Assembly: GCF_900113695.1 (NCBI RefSeq)
Contig: NZ_FOQH01000007.1
Coordinates: forward strand, 1-64,000
From: Albimonas pacifica
GTDB lineage: Bacteria; Pseudomonadota; Alphaproteobacteria; Rhodobacterales; Rhodobacteraceae
Length of the DNA stretch: 64,000 nucleotides
Direction: 5' to 3'
In this document: positions 29,857-38,929 of the stretch, piece after piece
How the letters are laid out: every line of letters begins with the position of its first letter
Numbering within the stretch: position 1 is the stretch's first letter
The notes under the pieces: model-generated
Seen by the model: the letters and a program-made list of their open reading frames with translations, nothing else
Database searches by the model: none
What the model was told of the DNA's origin: nothing
Program-made: the position numbers and the translations under genes

Positions 29857-31338
29857 ATGACCTCCGCGCCCCTGCCCACCCTGCTGCTGGTCGACGACGA
29901 GCCTCACTCGCTCGCCGCCATGCGCATGGCGCTGGAGGACGAGTTCGACTGCCTCGAGGCCGCGGACGCCGAGCAGGCGATGGCCTGCATGCAGGACAAC
30001 TACGTCCAGGCGATCTTCTGCGACCAGCGGATGCCCGGGCGCACGGGCGCGGAGTTCCTGGCCGAATGCCGCGAGCGCTGGCCGGAGACGGTGCGCATCA
30101 TCATCACCGGCTACACCGAGACCTCGGACATGATCTCGGCGATCAACGAGGCCGGCATCTACCAGTTCATCCCCAAGCCCTGGCACCCGGATCAACTGCT
30201 GATGGCGGCCCGCAACGCCGTCCACCTGTTCCGCCTCTCCCGCGATCACGAGCGCATGTCGCTGGAGATGCGATACCTTTCCTCGGCCGCGGACTCGAAA
30301 CTCGAAAAACGCCGCAAGGCCCTGCGCGAGGGGCTCGGCTTCGACCACATCCTGCGCGCACCGAATTCCCCCCTGAACGCCGTCATCGGCGCCGCGCGGC
30401 GCCACGCCAGCTTCGACATCCCCGTTCTGCTGACCGGCGAGCCCGGCGTCGGCAAGGCCGAGATCGCGCGGGCGATGCACTACGCCTCGCTCCGCTCCGA
30501 CCGCCCGTTCTTCGCGCTGAACTGCGCCGGGATGACGGACGAGATGCTGGAGGCGGAGCTCTTCGGCATCCGCCGCGGCGCCGCCGCCGGCGTGCAGTCC
30601 ACCCGCATCGGCCTCTTCCAGAAAGCCGACCGCGGCACGCTGTTCCTCAACGGCGTCGACAGCCTCAGTCCCCGGATGCAGATCGCCCTCCTGCGCGTCG
30701 CCGCCGAAGGGGCCTTCGCCCAGGTCGGCGCGATGGAGACGCAGACCACCCGCCTTCGCCTGATCTGCGGCGCCCATCGCGATCTGAAGACGATGGTGGC
30801 CGAGGGCGCCTTCCGCTCCGACCTCTACTTCGCCCTGGCGGTCGCCGAGATCGCGGTCCCGCCCCTGCGCGCCCGCCCCGGCGACGTCTCGGTCCTGGCG
30901 CAGAGCCTGCTGGCGGACCTCTCCGCCCGCCACGGCAAGCCGGTTCGCGGGATTTCCGACGCCGCGCTGGAGTTCCTCGAGGGCTACGACTGGCCCGGCA
31001 ACCTGCGCGAGCTGGAAAACGAGATCACCCGGATGCTGGTGGCAGCCCAAGGCCCGGTGCTGGGCCCCGAGCTGATCTCCCGCCCCATCCTGCAGGCCGA
31101 GCCCGGCCAGGACCCCGACGACCGCCGCGCCTCGGAGGTGATGGTCGCCGAGGGCGCCCTGAAGGACCGCATCGAGCTGATGGAGATGCGCATCCTGCGC
31201 GAGACCCTGACCCGCCTGCGCTGGAACAAGAGCCGGGCGGCGGCGGAGCTGGGCCTTTCCCGCGTCGGCCTGCGCGCGAAGCTCGACCGCTACGGGCTGG
31301 CGCCGCCCGCCCCCGTCGGCGCCGAAGAGGAGGACTGA
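29857..31338 (+). CDS. hupR: Hydrogenase response regulator HupR (NtrC-like, atypical)
   Basis: HupR controls hupSL transcription in response to HupT. The 493-residue product has a receiver domain (acidic DD at 13-14, phosphoacceptor Asp near 56 in CDQRMPG), an AAA+ domain and a C-terminal Fis-type helix-turn-helix ([19 protein letters not shown]). The AAA+ part is degraded. Walker A is GEPGVGKA, the GAFTGA loop reads RRGAAAGV, and the Walker B DE is replaced by NG in GTLFLNGV. These changes fit the known sigma-70-dependent action of R. capsulatus HupR, which is active when unphosphorylated. It sits between hypB and hypC, as in that species. Confidence 0.93.
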   Translation: MTSAPLPTLLLVDDEPHSLAAMRMALEDEFDCLEAADAEQAMACMQDNYVQAIFCDQRMPGRTGAEFLAECRERWPETVRIIITGYTETSDMISAINEAGIYQFIPKPWHPDQLLMAARNAVHLFRLSRDHERMSLEMRYLSSAADSKLEKRRKALREGLGFDHILRAPNSPLNAVIGAARRHASFDIPVLLTGEPGVGKAEIARAMHYASLRSDRPFFALNCAGMTDEMLEAELFGIRRGAAAGVQSTRIGLFQKADRGTLFLNGVDSLSPRMQIALLRVAAEGAFAQVGAMETQTTRLRLICGAHRDLKTMVAEGAFRSDLYFALAVAEIAVPPLRARPGDVSVLAQSLLADLSARHGKPVRGISDAALEFLEGYDWPGNLRELENEITRMLVAAQGPVLGPELISRPILQAEPGQDPDDRRASEVMVAEGALKDRIELMEMRILRETLTRLRWNKSRAAAELGLSRVGLRAKLDRYGLAPPAPVGAEEED

Positions 31339-31342
31339 CCCC

Positions 31343-31633
31343 ATGTGTCTCGGCATCCCCGGCCGCATCGTCGCGATCACCGACGAGGCCCGCCAGATGG
31401 CCATGGCCGACGTCTCGGGCGTGCGCCGCGAGGTCTCGGTCGCCTGCGTGGTGGACGGGCCGCTCGACGCCCTCGTCGGCGAATGGGTCCTGATCCACGT
31501 CGGCTTCGCCATGTCCCGGATCAACGAGGACGAGGCCGCCCGCACCCTCGACGCCCTGCGCGAGCTGGGCGAGGCGCAGGAGGCGCTCGACGCCATGGCC
31601 GAGGGCGCGAAGTCCCTGGAGGGGATGTCATGA
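31343..31633 (+). CDS. hypC: Hydrogenase maturation chaperone HypC
   Basis: HypC partners HypD during Fe(CN)2CO assembly and escorts it to the large subunit. The 96-residue protein starts MCLGIPGRIV, with the essential Cys 2, and contains GEWVLIHVGFAMSRINEDEA, the family core. It follows hupR by 4 nt and overlaps hypD (ATGA). Confidence 0.96.
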   Translation: MCLGIPGRIVAITDEARQMAMADVSGVRREVSVACVVDGPLDALVGEWVLIHVGFAMSRINEDEAARTLDALRELGEAQEALDAMAEGAKSLEGMS

Positions 31634-32766
31634 GGTATGTGGAAGAGTTCCGCGATCCGAAAGCCGCCCGCGCCCTGATCGCCCGCATCGCCGAGGTCGC
31701 CGACGCCATCGGCGCCACGAAGGACGAGCCGGTCCGCATCATGGAGATCTGCGGCGGCCACACCCACGCGATCTTCCGCTACGGGCTCGACAAGCTGGTG
31801 CACGAGGGGATCGAGTTCATCCACGGCCCCGGCTGCCCGGTCTGCGTCCTGCCCATGGCCCGCGTCGACGAATGCGTCGAGATCGCCGAGCGTCCCGGCG
31901 TGATCTTCACCACCTTCGGCGACGCCATGCGGGTGCCTGGCACGAAGGGCTCCCTGATGCAGGCCAAGGCCCGGGGCGCCGACGTGCGCATGGTCTACTC
32001 GCCCCTCGACGCGCTGGAGCTGGCGCGGCGCAACCCCGACCGCGAGGTGGTGTTCTTCGGCCTCGGGTTCGAGACCACCACCCCCTCCACCGCCCTGACC
32101 CTGCTTCAGGCGGCCCGCGAGCAGATCCCGAATTTCTCCATCTTCTGCAACCACATCACCGTCCCGCCGCCGCTGAAGGCGCTGCTGGACGACCCCTGGA
32201 TGATGCTGGATGGGTTCGTCGGCCCGGGCCATGTCTCGATGGTCATCGGCGTGCACGCTTACGACTTCATCGCCGCCGACTACGGCAAGCCCATCGTGGT
32301 GGCGGGGTTCGAGCCGCTGGACCTGCTGCAATCCGTGCTGATGGTCCTCGAACAGATCCGCTACGGCCGCGCCGAGGTCGAGAACCAGTACGCCCGCGTG
32401 GTCCCCGAGCACGGCAACCCCATCTCGCTGAAAGCCATCGACGAGGTCTACGAACCCCGCCCCAGCTTCGAATGGCGGGGCCTGGGGGAGATCGACGCCT
32501 CCGGCCTGCGCATCCGCCCGGCCTTCGCCGCCTGGGATGCCGAGGAGAAGTTCGGCATCGGCTACGCCGCCGGCCCCCGCCATGTCGCCGAACCCGAGGG
32601 CTGCGCCTGCGGCCAGGTGATGACCGGCCGCATCAAGCCCACCGCCTGCCCGCGCTTCGGCGCCGGCTGCAGCCCGGAGACCCCGCTCGGCGCCCTGATG
32701 GTCAGCTCCGAGGGGGCCTGCGCGGCCTACTGGCAATACGGCGGCGCCCGCGTCGCCGCAGAATGA
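31630..32766 (+). CDS. hypD: Hydrogenase maturation protein HypD
   Basis: HypD is the iron-sulfur scaffold on which the Fe(CN)2CO group is built. The 378-residue protein shows MEICGGHTHAIFRYG, the FIHGPGCPVCVLP loop, the GFETTTPSTA motif and the C-terminal [4Fe-4S] ligands in GCACGQVM and ACPRFGAGCSPETPLGA. The start overlaps the hypC stop. Confidence 0.97.
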   Translation: MRYVEEFRDPKAARALIARIAEVADAIGATKDEPVRIMEICGGHTHAIFRYGLDKLVHEGIEFIHGPGCPVCVLPMARVDECVEIAERPGVIFTTFGDAMRVPGTKGSLMQAKARGADVRMVYSPLDALELARRNPDREVVFFGLGFETTTPSTALTLLQAAREQIPNFSIFCNHITVPPPLKALLDDPWMMLDGFVGPGHVSMVIGVHAYDFIAADYGKPIVVAGFEPLDLLQSVLMVLEQIRYGRAEVENQYARVVPEHGNPISLKAIDEVYEPRPSFEWRGLGEIDASGLRIRPAFAAWDAEEKFGIGYAAGPRHVAEPEGCACGQVMTGRIKPTACPRFGAGCSPETPLGALMVSSEGACAAYWQYGGARVAAE

Positions 32767-32776
32767 GGGGAACGCC

Positions 32777-33823
32777 ATGAAGGACGGTCTGCGCCCCGCC
32801 CGCACGCTCCGCGACGAGCGGGTCACCCTCGCCCACGGCGGCGGCGGCCGCGCCATGCGCGACCTGGTGGAATCGGTCTTCACCGCCGCCTTCGAGCCGC
32901 CGGGGATGGAGGACCAGGCCCGCCTGACCTCCGCCGCCCTCGCCGAGCCCGGCGCCCGCCTCGCCTTCACCACCGACAGCTTCGTGGTGACCCCGGTCGA
33001 GTTCCCCGGCGGCGACATCGGCAAGCTGGCGGTCTGCGGCACGGTCAACGACCTCGCCGTGGGCGGCGCCCGCCCCCTGTGGCTCTCGGCCGCCTTCATC
33101 ATCGAGGAGGGCTGCGAGGTCGCCCTCCTCCGCCGGATCGCCGCCACCATGCGCGCCGAGGCCGACCGCGCCGGCGTGCGCATCGTCACCGGCGACACCA
33201 AGGTGGTGCAGCGCGGCGCGGCCGACCGGGTCTACGTCACCACTTCGGGCGTCGGCGTGATCCCGCCGGGGCGCGAGATGGCGGCCGGGAACGTGCGCCC
33301 CGGCGACGTCGCCCTCGTCAACGGCGTGCTGGGCGACCACGGCGCCGCGATCCTCGCCGCCCGAGGGGATCTCGCGCTCTCGACGGACCTGCAGTCCGAC
33401 TGCGCCTCCCTCGACCGGCTGATCGAGGCGACGCTGGCCGCCGCCCCCGGCCTGCGCTGCGCCCGCGACGCCACCCGCGGCGGCATCGCTTCGGCCCTCA
33501 ACGAGATCGCCGAGGCCTCGGCCCTGAGCATCGAGCTGGACGAAACCGCCCTCCCGCTGCGCCCGGAAGTGAAGGGGATGTGCGAGATCCTGGGCCTCGA
33601 CCCGCTCTACCTCGCCAACGAGGGCACGCTGGTCGCCTTCGTCCCCGAGGACCAGGCCGACGCGGCGCTCGCCGCCATGCGCGCGCTGCCGGAGGGCGCC
33701 GGCGCCGTCGCCATCGGCCGCGCGCAGGCGGGCGAGCCCGGCCGCGTCACGATGCGCACCGCCTTCGGCGGCCGTCGCATCGTCGACATGCTGGTGGGCG
33801 AGCAGCTGCCGCGGATCTGCTGA
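32777..33823 (+). CDS. hypE: Hydrogenase maturation protein HypE
   Basis: HypE dehydrates the thiocarbamoylated C-terminal cysteine to thiocyanate, the cyanide donor. The 348-residue PurM-like protein starts with LAHGGGGRAMRDLV and shows FTTDSFVV and GDIGKLAVCGTVNDLAVGGA. It ends with PRIC, whose terminal Cys carries the carbamoyl group. It ends the hydrogenase locus; a 77-bp spacer leads to the NosR-like gene. Confidence 0.97.
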   Translation: MKDGLRPARTLRDERVTLAHGGGGRAMRDLVESVFTAAFEPPGMEDQARLTSAALAEPGARLAFTTDSFVVTPVEFPGGDIGKLAVCGTVNDLAVGGARPLWLSAAFIIEEGCEVALLRRIAATMRAEADRAGVRIVTGDTKVVQRGAADRVYVTTSGVGVIPPGREMAAGNVRPGDVALVNGVLGDHGAAILAARGDLALSTDLQSDCASLDRLIEATLAAAPGLRCARDATRGGIASALNEIAEASALSIELDETALPLRPEVKGMCEILGLDPLYLANEGTLVAFVPEDQADAALAAMRALPEGAGAVAIGRAQAGEPGRVTMRTAFGGRRIVDMLVGEQLPRIC

Positions 33824-33855
33824 CCCCCGCGCCGCGGATGCCCGCGCCTGCGACC

Positions 33856-33894
33856 TACGTCGAATACAGTCCCGGGCCGGCCCGGCCCTAGGCT
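33856..33894 (+). promoter_or_regulatory. Shared promoter box upstream of the NosR-like gene
   Basis: The box TACGTCGAAT (33856-33865) is followed after exactly 23 nt by TAGGCT (33889-33894). The same spacing and a near-identical box lie before coxG and pedF. The box ends 35 bp before the ATG at 33901. Confidence 0.5.
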
Positions 33895-33900
33895 GGGCTC

Positions 33901-35991
33901 ATGCGCCCGCCCCGTCTCCCCCTCCGAGCCTGTCTCGCCCTGATGGGCTCCGCCCTGCCGGCCGCGGCCGATCCCCTGCCGCGCGAGGCGCTGGCCGAAC
34001 TGGTGGTCCCGCCCTACAGCCTCGGCGAGCCGGTGGACCCGCGGGGCGTCTGGACGATCCTGAATTCCGGCGGCGCGCCGGCGGGATACGTGTTCCAGAC
34101 CGAGCCGCTCGCCCCCCTGCCCGGCTTCTCCGGCGCGCCCATCGACGCGCTGGTCACGCTGGACGCGCAGGGGCGCTTCCTCGACGTGCGGCTGCTGTCG
34201 CATAACGAGCCGATCTTCGTCTCGGGCCTCGGGCAGGCGCCGTTCCATGCCTTTTTCGAGCAGTATCGCGGCGAGAGCATCGCCTCGACCCTGGTGGTGG
34301 GCACGCCCTACGGGGCGCCGGACGCGGCGTCCTCGCTGGTTTATCTCGACGGGGTGTCCAAGGCGACCGCCTCGGTGCGGATCGCTCACGAGAGCGTGCT
34401 GGCCGCGGCGCACGCCGTCGCGCGCGACCATCTCCAGGGCGTCGCCCGGCCGCCCGCCGCGGCCCCCGATCCCGACCACGACGAACCGCTCGACTGGGCG
34501 GAGATGGCGCGCACCGGCGTCGTCTCCCGCCACGTCATGACCGAGGGCGAGGTGCAGGCGCTCTTCGCCGGCTCGCTGTGGGAGGACGACGGGCCCGAGG
34601 CCGACCCCGACGCGCCCTTCCTCGACCTGTGGATCGCCGACCTCGGCCCCCGCGCCATCGCCCGCGCGGCGCTTGCGCCCGAGACGCTGGCCGAGCTCGA
34701 CGCCTTCCGCGAGATCTCGCCCCACGACGAGCCGATCCTGCTGATCGAGGCCGGGCGGCACGGGCTCGTCACCGAGGACTTCGTGCGCAACACCGCGCCC
34801 GACCTGATCTCGGCCAGCCAGGACGGTCTGCCGGTGGCGCTGCGCGACGCGGACCTTTATGTCGAGACCGCCCCCGGCGCGCCCGAGGGCCGCGCCATGA
34901 TCCTGCGCGCCGACCGCAGGCTGGGCTTCGACCCCTCCCGCCCCTGGACTCTGGAGCTGCTGGCGGTGCGCGCGCACGGCTCCTTCCAGCCGCAGCTCGG
35001 GACCCGCGCCCTGACGGTGGAGCACGCCACGCACGAGCGGTTCTTCATCCGCCCCGCCGCCTCCCGCGCGCTGCCCCCCTGGGCCGAGGCGCTGCGCGGC
35101 CGGGCCGCGGACCTGGGGGCGCTGGCGCTGGGGCTCGCGGGCCTGGGCGTCGCGCTGGGGCCGGGGATGCGGCGGCTGGCGGGGACGCCGCGCTGCACCC
35201 CGATCCGGCTGGCGATCCTCGCCGTCGTCGTCGGCTTCGTGGGCTGGTGGGGGCAGGGGCAGCTCTCGATCGTCACGGTGCTGGGCGTGATCCGCACGGC
35301 GTGGGAGGGGGGCGACTTCGGCTTCCTGCTCTACGACCCGTTCTCGCTGCTGGTCTGGGCCGCGGCCATCGCGGGCTTCGTCGCCTTCGGCCGCGGCCTG
35401 TTCTGCGGCTGGCTCTGCCCGTTCGGCGCGATGCAGGAGTTCGCCCACCACCTCGGCCGCCGCCTGCGCCTGCCGCGGATCGAGCCTTCGGCCCGCTGGG
35501 ACCGCCGACTGAAGGCCCTGAAGTACCTGCTGCTCGCGGGCCTCGTCGCGGCCGTCTTCCTCGATCCCGCGCGGGTGGAGACCTATGCCGAGATCGAGCC
35601 GTTCAAGACCGCGGTCACCACCGGCTTCGACCGCGAGTGGATCTACGTGGCCTACGCCGCCGCCTGGCTGCTTCTGGGCACGATGCTGTTCAAGGGCTTC
35701 TGCCGCTACGTCTGCCCGCTGGGCGCGGTGATGGCCATCGGCGGGCTGCTTCGGGCGCGCGACTGGATCCCGCGGCGGGCGCAGTGCGGCTCGCCCTGCC
35801 AGCTCTGCCGGGTGCGCTGCCCCTACGGGGCCATCGGGAAGACCGGCGAGATCGCGTATTCCGAGTGCTTCCAGTGCCTCGACTGCGTGACGATCCACGA
35901 CGACCCGCGCCAGTGCGTGCCGCTGGTGCTGGCCGGCCGCGCCCCGCGCCCCGACCGCCGCCCCCTGCCTCGGCCGGAGCCGGTCGCATGA
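33901..35991 (+). CDS. NosR/NirI-like membrane flavoprotein with polyferredoxin domain
   Basis: The 696-residue protein has a signal peptide and then a periplasmic FMN-binding domain. Its SKATAS sequence near residue 155 fits the S/T-x-A-T flavinylation site that ApbE modifies. Five to six transmembrane helices (about 400-620) include the paired FCGWLCPFGA and FCRYVCPLGA motifs. A cytoplasmic ferredoxin-like end has CGSPCQLCRVRCP and CFQCLDC. NosR passes electrons to nitrous oxide reductase, but no nos or nir gene is present here. Its promoter box links it to the PQQ alcohol dehydrogenase genes. It overlaps the apbE-like gene. Confidence 0.88.
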   Translation: MRPPRLPLRACLALMGSALPAAADPLPREALAELVVPPYSLGEPVDPRGVWTILNSGGAPAGYVFQTEPLAPLPGFSGAPIDALVTLDAQGRFLDVRLLSHNEPIFVSGLGQAPFHAFFEQYRGESIASTLVVGTPYGAPDAASSLVYLDGVSKATASVRIAHESVLAAAHAVARDHLQGVARPPAAAPDPDHDEPLDWAEMARTGVVSRHVMTEGEVQALFAGSLWEDDGPEADPDAPFLDLWIADLGPRAIARAALAPETLAELDAFREISPHDEPILLIEAGRHGLVTEDFVRNTAPDLISASQDGLPVALRDADLYVETAPGAPEGRAMILRADRRLGFDPSRPWTLELLAVRAHGSFQPQLGTRALTVEHATHERFFIRPAASRALPPWAEALRGRAADLGALALGLAGLGVALGPGMRRLAGTPRCTPIRLAILAVVVGFVGWWGQGQLSIVTVLGVIRTAWEGGDFGFLLYDPFSLLVWAAAIAGFVAFGRGLFCGWLCPFGAMQEFAHHLGRRLRLPRIEPSARWDRRLKALKYLLLAGLVAAVFLDPARVETYAEIEPFKTAVTTGFDREWIYVAYAAAWLLLGTMLFKGFCRYVCPLGAVMAIGGLLRARDWIPRRAQCGSPCQLCRVRCPYGAIGKTGEIAYSECFQCLDCVTIHDDPRQCVPLVLAGRAPRPDRRPLPRPEPVA

Positions 35992-36899
35992 GGCGCCGGC
36001 GGTTCCTGGCCCTGGCGGCGGCCGGCGCAGGCGCCGTCGCCCTGCGCGGCGCCCTGCGCCCCGAGGTCACGACCTGGCGCGGCCACGCGCTGGGCGCCGA
36101 GGCCGCGATCCGCCTGCGCGGCCCCGCCCGCCTCGCCGAGCCGGCGCTGGCCGCCGCCCGCGCCGAGCTGGCCCGCGCGGAGGCCCTGTTCTCCCTCCAC
36201 CGTCCCGACAGCGCCCTGTCGCGCCTGAACCGGGAGGGCGTGCTGACCGCGCCGCCCGGGGCGTTCCTCGCGGTGGCGGCCCTGGCGGGGCGGGTGCACC
36301 GGGCGACCGGCGGGCTCTTCGACCCCTCGGTCCAGGCGCTGTGGGCGCTGCACGCGCGCGGGGCGCCCTCGCCGGCCGCGCTCGCCCAGGCGCTGGAGCG
36401 CACCGGGTGGAAGCGAGTCTCCCTCTCGCCCGAGGCGATCCGCCTGCCCCCCGGCATGGCGCTGACCTTCAACGGGCTGGCGCAGGGCTGGGCCGCCGAC
36501 CGGGTGGCGGAGGCGCTCGCCGCCCACGGCTTTCCCGACGCGCTGGTCGACGCCGGAGAGCTCCGCGCCGGGGCCGGGACCTGGCGGGTGGGGATCGCCG
36601 CGCCCGACGGGCGGCTGCTGGAGACGCGCCGGATCGCGCGAACGGCGCTCGCCACCTCCTCCCCCGGCGCCCTGCGCTTCGCCAATGGCGCCGGGCACAT
36701 CCTGCACCCCGCGGTCCCGGAGCTGGCCGCGCCCTGGACCACCGTCTGCGCCGAGGCCTCCACCGCCGCGCTGGCCGACGCCGTCTCCACCGCGCTCGTG
36801 TTCCTGACCGAGGCGGAGGCCCGCCGCCTGCCCGACCGCCTGCCCGGCCTGCGCCGCCTGTTGCTGGCGGGGCCCGGGGGCGCGCTGCGCATCGGCTAG
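35988..36899 (+). CDS. apbE: FAD:protein FMN transferase (ApbE family)
   Basis: This 303-residue flavin transferase attaches FMN to a Ser/Thr of exported proteins. It has a Tat-type start (RRRRFLALAAAGAGA). Family motifs are LFSLHRPDSALSRLN, TGGLFDPSVQALW, FNGLAQGWAADRVAEAL and LVDAGE. A typical metal site near the C-terminus is represented by STAALADAVSTAL. The start overlaps the stop of the NosR-like gene, whose FMN domain is its obvious substrate. Confidence 0.92.
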   Translation: MRRRRFLALAAAGAGAVALRGALRPEVTTWRGHALGAEAAIRLRGPARLAEPALAAARAELARAEALFSLHRPDSALSRLNREGVLTAPPGAFLAVAALAGRVHRATGGLFDPSVQALWALHARGAPSPAALAQALERTGWKRVSLSPEAIRLPPGMALTFNGLAQGWAADRVAEALAAHGFPDALVDAGELRAGAGTWRVGIAAPDGRLLETRRIARTALATSSPGALRFANGAGHILHPAVPELAAPWTTVCAEASTAALADAVSTALVFLTEAEARRLPDRLPGLRRLLLAGPGGALRIG

Positions 36900-36938
36900 G
36901 CGATTGACGCGCGGGCCCCGCCCGTGCGGTCATGGCCC

Positions 36939-38096
36939 ATGACCCGCCCGCCTCCCCGCGGCTTCCCCGAGGCCGAGCACCGCGCCCGCCTGGCCCTGGT
37001 CCAGGCCGCCATGGCCGCCGAGGGCCTCGCCGCCCTGCTGCTGACCACCGAGCCCGAGATCCGCTGGATCACCGGCTTCCTCACCCGCTTCTGGGAGAGC
37101 CCGACCCGGCCCTGGTTCCTGGTGGTCCCCGCGCAGGGCGATCCGGTGGCCGTGATCCCCTCCATCGGGGCCGAGCTGATGCGCGCGACCTGGATCCGGG
37201 ACGTGTGGACCTGGTCCTCGCCCGACTACGCCGACGACGGGGTCTCCCTGCTCGCCGCCACGCTCGCCGAGCGCACGCCGCCCGACGCCGGGATCGGCAC
37301 GCCCATGGGGCGCGAGAGCCTGCTGCGCATGCCGCTCGGCGACTGGCACGCGTTGGCGGACCGGATCGGGCGGCGGCGGTTCCGCGACGACCGCGGGATC
37401 ATGCGCGCCCTGCGGATGGTGAAGTCGGAGGCGGAGATCGACAAGATCGCCGCCGCCTGCGCCGTCGCCGGCCGCGCCTTCGCCCGCGCGCCCGAAATCC
37501 TGATCCCCGGCCGGCCGTTGTCGGAGGTCTTCCGCCGCTTCCAGATCCTGTGCCTCGAGGAAGGCGCCGACCAGGTCCCCTACCTCGCCGGCGGCGCGGC
37601 GCCGGGGGGTTACGGCGACGTGATTTCGCCCGCCTCGGACCGGCCGCTGGAGCGCGGCGACGTGGCGATGCTCGACGCCGGCCTGTCGCGCGACGGCTAT
37701 TTCGCGGATTTCGACCGCAACTGGTCGCTGGGCCCGCCCGCCCCCGAGGTCGCGGAGGCCCATGCCCGGCTGGTCGAGGCGGCCGACGCGGCCGCCGGCC
37801 TCGCCCGCCCCGGGGCCACGCCCGCCGACCTGTTCCACGCCATGCGCGCGGTGCTGGGCGGCGGGGAGCTGGACGTGGGCCGCCTCGGCCACGGACTGGG
37901 CATGCAGCTCACCGAGCCGCCCTCGCTGATCGCCGCCGACCTCACGCCCCTGAGGCCCGGAATGGTGCTGACGCTGGAACCCTCGATCCCCCTCGGCCCC
38001 GGCCGGATGCTGGTGCACGAGGAGGTGATCGTGGTGCGCGAGGACGGTCCGCGGTTCCTCTCGCCCCGCATCGGGCCGGAGATCCCGGCGATCTGA
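36939..38096 (+). CDS. M24 family metallopeptidase (Xaa-Pro dipeptidase-like)
   Basis: The 385-residue protein has a creatinase-type N-terminal domain followed by a pita-bread domain. The five metal ligands appear as Asp in AMLDAGLS, Asp in ADFDRNWS, His in LGHGLGMQLTEPP, Glu in LTLEPSI and Glu in HEEVIVV. Proline-dipeptide hydrolysis or a related C-N bond cleavage is likely; the substrate is unknown. An upstream in-frame GTG (36924) is possible, but the ATG at 36939 is preferred. It could be co-transcribed with apbE (39 bp gap). Confidence 0.85.
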   Translation: MTRPPPRGFPEAEHRARLALVQAAMAAEGLAALLLTTEPEIRWITGFLTRFWESPTRPWFLVVPAQGDPVAVIPSIGAELMRATWIRDVWTWSSPDYADDGVSLLAATLAERTPPDAGIGTPMGRESLLRMPLGDWHALADRIGRRRFRDDRGIMRALRMVKSEAEIDKIAAACAVAGRAFARAPEILIPGRPLSEVFRRFQILCLEEGADQVPYLAGGAAPGGYGDVISPASDRPLERGDVAMLDAGLSRDGYFADFDRNWSLGPPAPEVAEAHARLVEAADAAAGLARPGATPADLFHAMRAVLGGGELDVGRLGHGLGMQLTEPPSLIAADLTPLRPGMVLTLEPSIPLGPGRMLVHEEVIVVREDGPRFLSPRIGPEIPAI

Positions 38097-38101
38097 CGAC
38101 G

Positions 38102-38659
38102 TCAGCCCTCGGCCAGGTGCTCGGCCAGGATCGAGGCGCCGAGCGCGATCAGCGCCAGCCCTCCCAGGACGCCCACGATCCGCCCCAGGCGGCGGCCCAG
38201 CAGGCGGCCGGCGAGCACGCCGGTGGTGCTCATCGCCAGGGTGGCGAGGCCCACGGCGGCCGCCACCGCCAGGATGTTCACCTGCAGAAAGGCCAGCGAC
38301 ACCCCCACCGCCATCGCGTCGATCGAGGAGCCGACCGCCGTCGCCACCGTGCCCCAGAGCGACGCCGGGCGCGGCGCCTCGGGGCGCGCGGTCAGGGCGT
38401 GGAAGGTCATGTGCAGGCCCGCCGCGCCCAGCAGGGTGAAGGCGACCCAGTGGTCGACCGCGGCGACGTGCTGGCTCGCCGCCACGCCCAGGCCCCAGCC
38501 GATCAGGGGGGTCAGCGCCTCGATCGCGCCGAAGATCGCGCCGGTGCGCAGGGCGCGCGCCCAGCCCGCCGGCCGCTCGACCGCGCCGCGGCCCAGGGCG
38601 GCGACGAAGGCGTCGAGCGAGAGGGTCAGCGCCAGGATCCCGATGGCGGTGGGGGACAT
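38102..38659 (-). CDS. mntP: Manganese efflux pump MntP
   Basis: This 185-residue, six-helix membrane protein belongs to the MntP/YebN family, which exports excess Mn(II). Two half-repeats each carry an Asp in a membrane helix (LSLDAFVAALGRG and SSIDAMAVGVS), the family hallmark. I chose the ATG at 38659, behind GCAGGAGGG. Upstream I see no yybP-ykoY manganese riboswitch, but a Fur/Mur-like dyad lies at 38813-38839. It is convergent with the M24 peptidase gene. Confidence 0.9.
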   Translation of the reverse strand: MSPTAIGILALTLSLDAFVAALGRGAVERPAGWARALRTGAIFGAIEALTPLIGWGLGVAASQHVAAVDHWVAFTLLGAAGLHMTFHALTARPEAPRPASLWGTVATAVGSSIDAMAVGVSLAFLQVNILAVAAAVGLATLAMSTTGVLAGRLLGRRLGRIVGVLGGLALIALGASILAEHLAEG

Positions 38660-38812
38660 GGCCGCCCTCCTGCGGACGTCGGACCGGCGGTCAGGGGCGC
38701 CCCGTCCGCCGGGTCGCCGCGCCAAAGAATCCGGGCGGAGGGGCGGCATCGCTCCACCTCCGCGCGGGACGGGCGAGATAGGTGCGCGGGAGCGGAAAGT
38801 AAAGCGGAATCA

Positions 38813-38839
38813 TGCACTTGAACTTGAGACGCATTTGCA
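38813..38839 (-). promoter_or_regulatory. Candidate Fur/Mur-type metal box upstream of mntP
   Basis: The minus strand begins TGCAAATGCGTCTCA and ends CAAGTGCA, giving an imperfect dyad TGCAAATG-N11-CAAGTGCA. TGCAAATG and TCTCA are recurrent in alphaproteobacterial Fur-family sites. It lies about 155 bp before the mntP start, in the only spacer from which mntP could be transcribed. Confidence 0.4.
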
Positions 38840-38869
38840 GTCGGGCGCTGCGTCAGGCGCCTGGGACGC

Positions 38870-38900
38870 AAAATGGGGCGGCCCGCGAAGGACCGCCCCA
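38870..38900 (-). terminator. Rho-independent terminator of the cox operon
   Basis: On the minus strand an 8-bp stem TGGGGCGG/CCGCCCCA (38874-38881 with 38893-38900, 11-nt loop) is followed directly by TTTT. It lies 30 nt after the coxM stop, which separates the operon from mntP. Confidence 0.75.
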
Positions 38901-38929
38901 GGCAAGGACCCTGAGCTGGGGGAGGAGGA

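Noticed and set aside
29668-33201. Long minus-strand open frame (over 1100 codons) across hupR, hypC, hypD and hypE
   Set aside because: It is fully antisense to recognised hyp genes. The translation is repetitive, without motifs, and is another codon-bias shadow. The same applies to minus-strand frames at 7734-10598, 17517-20300, 20335-23217 and 60439-63696.
33901-35991. Start of a nitrous oxide reductase operon (nosR)
   Set aside because: No nosZ, nosD, nosF, nosY or nir gene follows; only apbE and an M24 peptidase. The protein is NosR-like in architecture only.
38660-38812. yybP-ykoY manganese riboswitch before mntP
   Set aside because: The conserved GGGGAGUAG-type segments are not visible on the minus strand. 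The region is GC-rich with no matching fold by eye.
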